DNA of 41,053 nucleotides, from positions 1 to 41,053 of the forward strand of contig WTJY01000273.1 of the NCBI GenBank assembly GCA_011524645.1. The letters are read 5' to 3'. The notes under the pieces were generated by a model. It did not search any database. It had not been told where the DNA came from and saw only the letters and a list, made by a program, of their open reading frames with translations. The stretch is from Anaerolineales bacterium (lineage in GTDB: Bacteria > Chloroflexota > Anaerolineae > Promineifilales > Promineifilaceae). This document shows, in pieces, positions 34,078 to 41,053 of the stretch. Made by a program: the position numbers and the translations under genes. Positions within the stretch are counted from its first letter, which is position 1. The number at the start of each line of letters is the position of its first letter.

Positions 34078-34137
34078 TGGACCAATTTACATGCATTTAG
34101 TTAGCACTGTCTCAACAAATTGGTCCATAGTGACAAC
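34078..34137. terminator. 11-bp inverted repeat between convergent genes
   Basis: TGGACCAATTT (34078-34088) is complementary to AAATTGGTCCA (34127-34137) with a 38-nt spacer. It sits between the stop at 34023 and the parB stop at 34144. It could fold in either transcript; there is no clear T-run, so a terminator role is tentative. Confidence 0.4.
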
Positions 34138-34143
34138 ACACAA

Positions 34144-35205
34144 CTACTCTTCCCAATCACCGATAATCGTATCATAGATATTGTTCAGATCTTCGTCGTC
34201 TGCGTAGTAGATGACAACCTTGCCACCACGTGCCCCTTTCTGAATATCAACTTTGGCGTTCAAACGATCTTTAAAGCGATCTTCCAACGCCGCCAGCTCA
34301 GGGCTAAGTGTACGCCGTTGTGTGGGCGCGCTAACTCGATCCGCCAATTTATTATCAACCCATTTTTGGATTTCTTCTACAGTATAGTGATACTTAATTG
34401 CGCTACTCAAGGCAACAAGGCGATCATCAGTATTCGGGAGTCGGCCAATTTCAGCCGCATGTTCATCCGTAATCTCGTTAGCCAATAGTGCCTGTTTAAT
34501 CTCAGGCAGGTAATCGCTTAATGTGATATCGATAATGCGTGTAAGCTGTTTGACATTGAGCCCTTCGTTAAGCACACGTTGCAACACAGCCGTTTGCTCA
34601 TCAACAGATCCCAAACGCAACATCTCACGGGCATGACGGCCGCTAATCAGGCCATCATTCACCGCTTTTTGAATTTGTGTCGGCAACTCAAGCAAGCGCA
34701 CCAAATTCGCCACGGTCGAACGCCCTTTCCCCATCCGTTTTGCCACTTCGCTTTGGGTCAAGCCAAATTCATCCATCAATTGACGATACGCCAACGCTTC
34801 TTCTAAAGGATTTAAGTCCGCACGCTGTACATTCTCGATAATCGCCAGCTCAAGCATCTCTTGCGGGGTCGTTTCTTTCACGACCACCGGCACTTCAACC
34901 AAATTCGCAATTTGAGCAGCGCGCCAGCGACGTTCACCAGCAATTAAAGCGAACTGACCGTCTGCCTGTTCCGTCACGATGAGCGGCTGAATCAACCCAT
35001 GCTCTTTAATCGAGGCGGCGAGCTCTTCGAGCTTGACTTCATCAAATTCAGTTCGAGGCTGATGGGGATTCGGGATAATGTCGGCGACCTTAACGGTGCG
35101 CAGACCATTCCCGCTATCCGGTGCACTGGGCGCAGATGTTTCAGTATCGGTCGGGATGAGTGCGCCTAAGCCACGGCCGAGGCCACGTGATTTTCGCTTG
35201 CTCAA
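34144..35205 (-). CDS. parB: chromosome partitioning protein ParB
   Basis: Binds parS sites, spreads as a CTP-dependent clamp and loads condensin near the origin. The 353-residue protein shows the family N-terminus RGLGRGLGALIP, the CTP-binding GERRWRAAQ, the ENVQRADLNPLEEALAYRQLM segment, the helix-turn-helix LTQSEVAKRMGKGRSTVANLVRLL, and a C-terminal dimerisation region. The start is TTG (35203-35205), supported by AAAGGAG 7 nt upstream and by the TTGA overlap with the parA stop. Cotranscribed after parA. No parS-like site is convincing in this window. Confidence 0.95.
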   Translation of the reverse strand: MSKRKSRGLGRGLGALIPTDTETSAPSAPDSGNGLRTVKVADIIPNPHQPRTEFDEVKLEELAASIKEHGLIQPLIVTEQADGQFALIAGERRWRAAQIANLVEVPVVVKETTPQEMLELAIIENVQRADLNPLEEALAYRQLMDEFGLTQSEVAKRMGKGRSTVANLVRLLELPTQIQKAVNDGLISGRHAREMLRLGSVDEQTAVLQRVLNEGLNVKQLTRIIDITLSDYLPEIKQALLANEITDEHAAEIGRLPNTDDRLVALSSAIKYHYTVEEIQKWVDNKLADRVSAPTQRRTLSPELAALEDRFKDRLNAKVDIQKGARGGKVVIYYADDEDLNNIYDTIIGDWEE

Positions 35206-35963
35206 CGTTTATCTCCTTTGATAATTTCGGCCGCTAAATATTTGTACGCCACAGCTCCAGAAGAGGTCGGTGCATACTCTTTAATCGCTTCCCCATGACT
35301 TGGGGCTTCGCTCAAGCGAATATTGCGGGGAATGATCGAGCGAAAAACTTTTCCGGGGAAATAGTTACGCACCTCTTCGACCACCTGACGGCTTAAATTG
35401 GTTCGACTATCATACATCGTCATAATCAACCCCCGAATTTCGAGTGTCGGGTTTAGATATTTACGCACCATCTGGACCGTGTCATTGAGCTGAGATAGCC
35501 CTTCAAGTGCCAGATACTCGCACTGAACCGGAATAATGACACTATCGGCCGCCGTTAAGGCATTGACCGTCAGTAAACCCAAGCTGGGAGGGCAGTCGAT
35601 CAAGGCATAATCAAAGTGTTCCGCAACAGAATCCAGTGCTTCTTTGAGTCGATGTTCACGGCCGATCGCATTCACCAATTCGATTTCGGCACCAGCCAAG
35701 TTGTTATCGCCAGCAATTACCTCAATCGCCAAATGGGAATGCGGCGTAATCGATTCAGCGGCCGTCGCGTCTTGGAGCAACACATCATAAATCGTAGGTG
35801 TCTCTTCATCGATGTCAAATCCCAACCCAGACGTCGCATTGGCCTGAGGGTCGATATCAATAATGAGTACCCGTTTCTTTTCAGCAAGGTACGAAGCAAG
35901 GTTGATGACGCTCGTTGTTTTACCGACACCACCCTTTTGGTTAACCATTGCGTATACTTTCAT
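35202..35963 (-). CDS. parA: chromosome partitioning ATPase ParA (Soj)
   Basis: Deviant Walker-type ATPase that moves ParB-parS complexes along the nucleoid. Motifs: NQKGGVGKTTSVINLASYLA (signature Lys of the deviant Walker A), VLIIDIDPQANATSGLG, and ALIDCPPSLGLLTVNAL. 253 residues, standard. ATG 35963 is the usual start of MKVYAMVNQKGG; a TTG at 35969 is an in-frame alternative. It overlaps parB by 4 nt, with stop TGA at 35202-35204. Chromosomal parAB near the origin is typical. Confidence 0.95.
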   Translation of the reverse strand: MKVYAMVNQKGGVGKTTSVINLASYLAEKKRVLIIDIDPQANATSGLGFDIDEETPTIYDVLLQDATAAESITPHSHLAIEVIAGDNNLAGAEIELVNAIGREHRLKEALDSVAEHFDYALIDCPPSLGLLTVNALTAADSVIIPVQCEYLALEGLSQLNDTVQMVRKYLNPTLEIRGLIMTMYDSRTNLSRQVVEEVRNYFPGKVFRSIIPRNIRLSEAPSHGEAIKEYAPTSSGAVAYKYLAAEIIKGDKR

Positions 35964-36111
35964 AGTCAAACCTGAGATTGATTATGGAGTGTGGATAGAA
36001 TTAGAGGGAAAGCACACTCGGACTGATAAAAAGGAAGTAGTTAGTGGTTAGTGATGCACGAACCACACTTATTGTACACCATCCTGCTAGATTCCGTGTT
36101 TTTCTTCACGC

Positions 36112-36948
36112 TTAGTCAAGATCGTGCCAAGCGACTACTTTTTCACTCAGCTCTGCCTTTGTTACCGAATGGGCCGCAACCTTATTGGCAAACTCGGCCG
36201 CTTGAATCGGGTCACCCCCATTACGCCACAGCTGCACAAAAAACGCTCCGGCAAAAATATCTCCCGCACCGGTCGGTTCAACCAACTCAATCTGTGGTGC
36301 AGGTACCTGATGCACCCCACCATTAAAGAATACGGTACAACCGGCATAATTTTGGGTCATCACCAAAATATTGGCCCACTCGATATACCGTTCTAACATC
36401 GTATCGTCTAGCAAATCCTCTTCACTAATCACAGTCGCGGTCGCCGCTTCTAAAATCATCTGTTCGGCCGCAAATGATCGAGCATAAATACGGCCGTCAT
36501 CCCCCCAGCGGCGCATCCAGCCCTGCGGTGTAATTCCCACCAAGCTATCGGGAAATGCATTGACAAATTCCGGATCAACTTCGTTGGTCAAGGGGCCCAA
36601 GTGAACAATCGCGGGGTTTTGCCAAGCGGCGGGTAAATCAGGCATCCCGATTTTACCAGACACACCGTGTACGACCTGAATTCGGTTATTCCCCTGATAA
36701 ATGTTGTCAAAAATCGAATCCTCTTCGGATGGGATGACCGACACTTCAATGCCAGCCATAAAGGGGGTCAAATCATAATCGGGGCGAGCGCTGGTCAAAA
36801 CGGCCGTATGGCAACCAAGTGCCTGCGCCACCCGGCCGGAAAATGTAACCGTCCCACCCGCCTTATAGCCGGTCGGCTCTTCTGGGGCGATATCCCGTGT
36901 CACGGTACCAATGACTAAATAATCGATGGGGGATGTCAGTTCAGACAA
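36112..36948 (-). CDS. PfkB-family carbohydrate kinase
   Basis: A 278-residue ribokinase-fold kinase. The anion-hole motif reads EPTGAGDIFAGAF (with the catalytic base Asp of GAGD) and the N-terminal AGGTVTFSGRVAQALG is the sugar-binding part. The leading D-T of DTxGAGD is replaced by E-P. Substrate unknown. The start is TTG at 36946-36948, supported by AAGGAG 6 nt upstream, so the second TTG-start gene in this stretch. It is upstream of parA in the same orientation, about 150 bp away. Confidence 0.82.
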   Translation of the reverse strand: MSELTSPIDYLVIGTVTRDIAPEEPTGYKAGGTVTFSGRVAQALGCHTAVLTSARPDYDLTPFMAGIEVSVIPSEEDSIFDNIYQGNNRIQVVHGVSGKIGMPDLPAAWQNPAIVHLGPLTNEVDPEFVNAFPDSLVGITPQGWMRRWGDDGRIYARSFAAEQMILEAATATVISEEDLLDDTMLERYIEWANILVMTQNYAGCTVFFNGGVHQVPAPQIELVEPTGAGDIFAGAFFVQLWRNGGDPIQAAEFANKVAAHSVTKAELSEKVVAWHDLD

Positions 36949-37086
36949 GAAAAACTCCTTAGTAACAAAAAATTAAAATCAAGATGTACACAGCATCTCC
37001 ATGTATCATCGCTCAACACAATTGTATATGCATCGTTTTTTTAATCATATTGGTCTTTCTCTGATGTTTTGCGTATCATGCGTGTT

Positions 37087-38397
37087 ATGCGCATTGTAGA
37101 CATTATTACGCGAAAACGAGATGGTCACGAGTTAAGTACGGACGATATCCGCTGGTTTATTCAGCGGTACACCGATGAATTGGTGACCGATTATCAAGCG
37201 GCCGCCCTCATGATGGCGATCTATTTGCGAGGGATGACCCCACGCGAAACGGTAGACCTAACCCTAGCGATGGCCCGCTCCGGTGATTGGGTCGATTTAC
37301 ATCATGTGGTCCCCTATGCGGTCGATAAGCATTCAAGCGGCGGTGTGGGTGACAAAACATCGCTGGTAGTCTTGCCCCTTGTGGCCGCCTGTGGCGTGCC
37401 GGTTGCCAAAATGAGCGGCCGTGGGCTGGGCTTTAGCGGGGGAACCCTCGACAAAATGGAGTCGATTACCGGCTGGTCCCCCAGCGTACCGATCTCCCGC
37501 TTCCGTGAGCAAATCGAAGAAATCGGCTTTGTGCTTGCCGGGCAGACCGGCAATCTCGCCCCCGCCGATGGCAAGCTCTATGCCTTGCGCGATGTGACCG
37601 CAACGGTGTCCAGCATTCCGCTCATCGCCGCCTCGATTATGTCTAAAAAATTAGCAGCCGGTGCCGATGGGATCGTTTTAGATGTCAAAGTCGGTAGTGG
37701 CGCCTTTATGAAATCGGTAGATCAAGCGCGCCAGTTGGCCCAAACGATGGTCGGTATCGGCCGTGATGCCGGCCGTGACACGGTCGCCCTACTGGCGAAC
37801 ATGAACCAACCTTTGGGGTACGCCATCGGCAATAGCTTGGAAACGGCCGAAGCGATCCGCACCTTGCAAAACGACCCCGACACCCCACCCGATTTCTGGC
37901 ACCACTGCCAAGAGATCGCCGCCCATATGATTCTTTTGGCCAAAGCAGCCGACACGATCGATCAGGCCAAACAACGCGTGATCCAAGTCCGAGACAGCGG
38001 CCATGGGCTAGAAAAATTCCGCGCCATGACGGTCGCCCAAGGGGGCGATGGGGCTTTAATCGACGATCCTAGCCGATTCGAACCCGCACCGATTGTCAAA
38101 ACCCTAGTTGCGACCCATAGCGGCTATATCAACCAGATCGATACCGACCAAATCGGCTGGACCTGTGTACGCATGGGAGGCGGCCGTGCTGAAAAAAGTG
38201 ATCACATCGATCCCAGTGTCGGCTTAATTATTCGCTTAAAAGTTGGAGATTATGTCAACCAAGGAGACCCGCTAGCGGTTATTCATGCCCGAACGGTCGA
38301 AACACAAGCGGATGCGGAAATAGCGTTGCAAAGCGCCATCCATATCGGTAACGAGCCCACCACACCCTTACCCCAATTTTACGGAGTCGTGCAATAG
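37087..38397 (+). CDS. pdp: pyrimidine-nucleoside (thymidine) phosphorylase
   Basis: Phosphorolysis of thymidine or uridine to base and (deoxy)ribose 1-phosphate. The 436-residue protein has VDKHSSGGVGDKTSLV (phosphate-binding signature), KMSGRGLGFSGGTLDKMES, DVTATVSSIPLI, SIMSKKLAAGADGIVLDVKVGSGAFMK, and the C-terminal biotinyl-like segment. The start is ATG 37087 (MRIVDIITRKRDG), the usual N-terminus; ATG 37078 and TTG 37069 are further upstream. The patatin gene begins 2 nt after the stop and murJ follows: a three-gene operon. Confidence 0.93.
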   Translation: MRIVDIITRKRDGHELSTDDIRWFIQRYTDELVTDYQAAALMMAIYLRGMTPRETVDLTLAMARSGDWVDLHHVVPYAVDKHSSGGVGDKTSLVVLPLVAACGVPVAKMSGRGLGFSGGTLDKMESITGWSPSVPISRFREQIEEIGFVLAGQTGNLAPADGKLYALRDVTATVSSIPLIAASIMSKKLAAGADGIVLDVKVGSGAFMKSVDQARQLAQTMVGIGRDAGRDTVALLANMNQPLGYAIGNSLETAEAIRTLQNDPDTPPDFWHHCQEIAAHMILLAKAADTIDQAKQRVIQVRDSGHGLEKFRAMTVAQGGDGALIDDPSRFEPAPIVKTLVATHSGYINQIDTDQIGWTCVRMGGGRAEKSDHIDPSVGLIIRLKVGDYVNQGDPLAVIHARTVETQADAEIALQSAIHIGNEPTTPLPQFYGVVQ

Positions 38398-38399
38398 AC

Positions 38400-39284
38400 A
38401 TGAAAAAAATAGGTTTAGCGCTTGGTGGCGGTGGTGCCCGAGGAGGTGCTCATATCGGCGTGCTTGAAGAACTACAGATGCTGGGCATTCAGCCCGATAT
38501 TATCGCCGGTACGAGCATCGGTGCGGCGGTCGGGGCGCTACTGGCGGCCGAGTTACCGATCACAGAAATCCAAGCCTTCTTTGAAAAATTCGATGTCCGT
38601 ACCATGCTTACCCGAGCAAGTGGACTCCCTTCTCTAACCAATAACACCAAGCTCTTTCAGCTTTTGGAAGAATTTATCGGCCGTCCTACATTCGCCGACC
38701 TCAAACGGCCGCTCATGGTCATTGCGACCGACCTGATTAACAAAAAAGAAGTGGTCTTGGTTGAAGGGGACGTCGTCTCGGCCGTCGTCGCGTCGATGTC
38801 GTTTCCCATTATTTTGCCACCGGTCGAACGTGAAGGCTTGACACTAATCGATGGGGGGCTGGTTAACAATACCCCCTTTGATGTCGTGCGCGCGCATGGT
38901 GCCCACTTTATCATCGCGGTCGATTTAGGGGAAGCGGCCCCCTATGGCACGCAAGATGGTAGTAGCAAGCCTAAGGGGGGGCTGCTCGGCCGTGCCCTGC
39001 ACTACACCAAGCAACAACCGATGTGGCAAGTGATGACCACCGTCGCCGATATGATCACCATACGGGGGATGAACGCTCGCATGGCTGTTTCCCCTCCCGA
39101 TGTGTTGATCCAGCCCCAAATGGGAACGGTTGGTCTGCTCGACTTTCATGAACTCAATGATGCGATCGAAGCGGGGCGCAAAGCGGCACAGCAAAAGCAA
39201 GCACAGCTAGCTGATATCGCCCCATACGTTCTCACGGCCGTCCCCCGTGATGAAGCGGATGAAGGAGCGAGCGATGACAACTGA
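38400..39284 (+). CDS. patatin-like phospholipase (RssA-like)
   Basis: A 294-residue patatin-fold acyl hydrolase with the Ser-Asp dyad. The oxyanion loop is GGGGARGGAHIGVL, the nucleophile motif G-x-S-x-G is GTSIGAA (Ser about 41), and the Asp is in LIDGGLVNNTPFD. There is no signal peptide. The 3' end overlaps the murJ start by 11 nt (TGA 39282-39284). Substrate probably phospholipid or lysophospholipid. Confidence 0.9.
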   Translation: MKKIGLALGGGGARGGAHIGVLEELQMLGIQPDIIAGTSIGAAVGALLAAELPITEIQAFFEKFDVRTMLTRASGLPSLTNNTKLFQLLEEFIGRPTFADLKRPLMVIATDLINKKEVVLVEGDVVSAVVASMSFPIILPPVEREGLTLIDGGLVNNTPFDVVRAHGAHFIIAVDLGEAAPYGTQDGSSKPKGGLLGRALHYTKQQPMWQVMTTVADMITIRGMNARMAVSPPDVLIQPQMGTVGLLDFHELNDAIEAGRKAAQQKQAQLADIAPYVLTAVPRDEADEGASDDN

Positions 39285-40857
39285 ATCACCGAAAAAGAAA
39301 ACGGATAACCGGCGACAAGTTTTTCTCGCGGCCGGTATTGTCGCCATCGCCTTTGTCTTTAGTCGCTTACTCGGTCTTGGCCGAGAAGTTGTTATTCGAG
39401 CTTATTACGGGGTCGATACAATCGATGCGGCCGCGTATGGTCTAGCCAATCGCTTTCCCGATCTCATCTTTAACGTCGTTGTCGGCGGGGCATTAGCCTC
39501 CGCCTTTATCCCCACATTCGCCGCCTATTTCGCCAACGAAGACGAAGAAGGAGGGTGGCAACTCTTTTCGGCCGTCATCAATCTCGTCCTGCTTGTTACA
39601 ATCGCCCTCGCCAGCATCGCAGCACTCTTCGCCCCGCAACTCGTTACCGGCTTTTTCCTGCGTGGCAAAGAAGTTGATCCAACGCTCCTAAACCTAACAG
39701 TACGCATGATGCGCGTCATGCTTATCTCTACTGTTATTTTCGGGGTGAGCGGTGTATTTATGGGAGCGTTACAAGCGAAACAACATTTTACAGCCCCCGC
39801 TTTTGCCGCCTCGATTTATAATTTAGGCATCATCATCGGTACCGTTTTATGGGCACCGGATGGCATGGGGCTCGCCTACGGTGCTGTGTTAGGCGCGATC
39901 GGTCACGCCGCGATTCAGCTACCGGTTCTGCGCCGTCAAAAGGCCCGTTACAGCCTGATCTTCTCGCTCGGGGATGGCGGTGTGCGACAGGTCTTATTGT
40001 TGATGGGACCTCGGGTTCTCGGCTTATCTTTTAGCTATCTAAACCGCTTTGTGTTGCCGTTGCTCGTCCTTCCCATTCAAGTCCCAGTACTCGACAATGC
40101 GTTTCAAGTCATGTTAATGCCTTATAGCGTGTTGGGACAAGCACTCGGCACGGCCGCCTTCCCCACGCTATCCACCCTAGCCGCCAAAAAAGAGTGGGGG
40201 GAAATGCGCCAAATCATAGCAACCGCGCTCCGTTCAATCCTCTTTTTAGGTCTGCCCATTACGGCGGGACTCATGCTTCTCAGTCGGCCGTTGATCACCG
40301 TTTTGTTTGAGCGGGGACAATTTACCCCAGAAAATACAATCGCAGTCGCCAACGCGATGCTGTTTTACACGCTCGCGCTCGTCGCCCTTGCCTGGCTCGA
40401 TATTACCTCCCGTGCTTTTTACGCATTAGGCGATACGGTAACGCCGGTCGTCGCAGGGATGATCCAGCTCCCCTTGATGATGTTCTTTAGCTGGTTTTTC
40501 GCTTATATTCTTTTCCCACAAATGGGCTGGGACCTCTTGGGCGGGATCGCCCTCGGCTTTAGCGTTTCTAACTGGTTAGAAACGGCCGTCTTACTTTGGC
40601 TCTTGCGCAATCGCATCGGCGGTCTAGGGGGTAGCGCAATCTGGCAAGGGTTACAAACGATGGGTGGTGCAACCATTCTCATGGGTGGTGCCGTTTATGG
40701 AGCCATATTACTGCTGGCCACAGCCCACCCGATTCTCATTCTCGCCCTTGCTGGTGGTGTCGGCATCGTGACTTATTTCAGCTTCTGTTGGCTCTTCAGA
40801 GTAAGCGAAGTTCAACAACTAATCAGTATCGTCATGCGCCGCCTCGGCCGTGGCTAG
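39274..40857 (+). CDS. murJ: lipid II flippase MurJ
   Basis: Flips lipid II across the cytoplasmic membrane for peptidoglycan synthesis. The 527-residue MVF-family protein has the N-terminal FSRLLGLGREVVIRAYYG, then GLANRFPDLIFNVVVGGALASAFIPTF (typical MurJ), and about 14 membrane segments with conserved basic and acidic cavity residues. ATG 39274 has GAAGGAG 6 nt upstream, at the 3' end of the patatin gene, whereas upstream ATG 39247 lies within it. The presence of a peptidoglycan flippase argues for a cell wall with peptidoglycan in this organism. Confidence 0.95.
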   Translation: MTTESPKKKTDNRRQVFLAAGIVAIAFVFSRLLGLGREVVIRAYYGVDTIDAAAYGLANRFPDLIFNVVVGGALASAFIPTFAAYFANEDEEGGWQLFSAVINLVLLVTIALASIAALFAPQLVTGFFLRGKEVDPTLLNLTVRMMRVMLISTVIFGVSGVFMGALQAKQHFTAPAFAASIYNLGIIIGTVLWAPDGMGLAYGAVLGAIGHAAIQLPVLRRQKARYSLIFSLGDGGVRQVLLLMGPRVLGLSFSYLNRFVLPLLVLPIQVPVLDNAFQVMLMPYSVLGQALGTAAFPTLSTLAAKKEWGEMRQIIATALRSILFLGLPITAGLMLLSRPLITVLFERGQFTPENTIAVANAMLFYTLALVALAWLDITSRAFYALGDTVTPVVAGMIQLPLMMFFSWFFAYILFPQMGWDLLGGIALGFSVSNWLETAVLLWLLRNRIGGLGGSAIWQGLQTMGGATILMGGAVYGAILLLATAHPILILALAGGVGIVTYFSFCWLFRVSEVQQLISIVMRRLGRG

Positions 40858-40879
40858 CCGAGAAGCGTAAAACCGATTT

Positions 40880-41001
40880 TCACGTACACCATGTTTTTAC
40901 CAGTTGAACGACAACCCGATGACAATCTCCTTTGGAATCAGCTTTATAGGTCACCTGTCCATTGGCCACTTCGATAATCAGAGAGGACAATGCCGAAGGT
41001 A
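40880..41001 (-). pseudogene. possible 3' gene fragment
   Basis: A minus-strand open frame of 40 codons without an ATG near its 5' end ends in a TGA at 40880. Its product, ending IEVANGQVTYKADSKGD, then CHRVVVQLVKTWCT, looks coding in composition. Upstream in the frame a TAA at 41002-41004 coincides with repeat-like sequence (CACCTCCCCCAGC at 41007-41019). It may be the tail of a gene cut off by that repeat, or chance; the window ends too soon to decide. No other feature is seen in 40858-41053. Confidence 0.3.
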
Positions 41002-41053
41002 ATTATTCACCTCCCCCAGCAGTTTTGACTCACCGCACCGTTTGTGGCTCGGT

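Overview
This 41 kb window is bacterial chromosome, about half G+C, carrying roughly 36 protein genes, two tRNA genes, many short inverted repeats and no insertion sequence, phage or CRISPR array. The gene content fits a Chloroflexota (Anaerolineae-like) bacterium: a DUF1800/DUF1501 Tat-exported pair, a Rieske/cytochrome b/di-haem cytochrome c module with a b6-type haem spacing, a large cyclase-ATPase-TPR protein, many proteins ending in zinc ribbons, and a mixture of housekeeping genes with no long-range synteny to the standard model bacteria. The taxonomic placement is inference from gene content only.

Layout. 1-5562 (+): xseA-xseB-ftsY, then prfB with its programmed +1 frameshift, and a coiled-coil/PH-like/zinc-ribbon protein. 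5563-9770: a hairpin-rich gap, then a 1274-residue cyclase-homology/ATPase/TPR protein. 9804-13066: a 51-residue acidic peptide gene not previously called, a 2OG-Fe(II) oxygenase, and a minus-strand TetR/SRPBCC/PRMT-like operon with a 28-bp operator palindrome. 13163-18738 (+): GT-C-like membrane protein, GNAT, phosphatidylcholine synthase (pcs), a membrane-anchored protein and a serine hydrolase. 18795-20670: alanine dehydrogenase divergent from an Lrp/AsnC regulator, then tRNA-Val. 20766-24350: Rieske, cytochrome b and cytochrome c genes behind two CRP/FNR-type dyads. 24571-25956 (-): a candidate selenocysteine ArsC-like protein, a small membrane protein and the 3' remnant of a choline dehydrogenase-like gene. 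26170-30200: DUF1800, DUF1501, rpe and tRNA-Gln. 30498-34023: small membrane protein, a TrmA/RlmD-like protein lacking its catalytic residues, nth, and a secreted zinc-ribbon protein. 34144-36948 (-): parB, parA, PfkB kinase. 37087-40857 (+): pyrimidine-nucleoside phosphorylase, patatin, murJ.

The three observations I rate highest are: (1) 24571-24912, where an in-frame TGA sits exactly at the first position of a redox U-x-x-C motif in an ArsC/Spx-like protein, followed by a 7-bp stem with a GGU loop 16 nt downstream, i.e. a candidate selenoprotein with a bacterial SECIS; (2) the hexamer CGGCCG, which I count about 150 times by eye where about 9 are expected, a highly iterated palindrome comparable in style to cyanobacterial HIP1; (3) the tandem CRP/FNR-type sites in front of the bc-complex genes. 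A dispersed intergenic repeat, families of C-rich hairpins and a nested inverted-repeat element are also described. All counts and alignments were done by eye.
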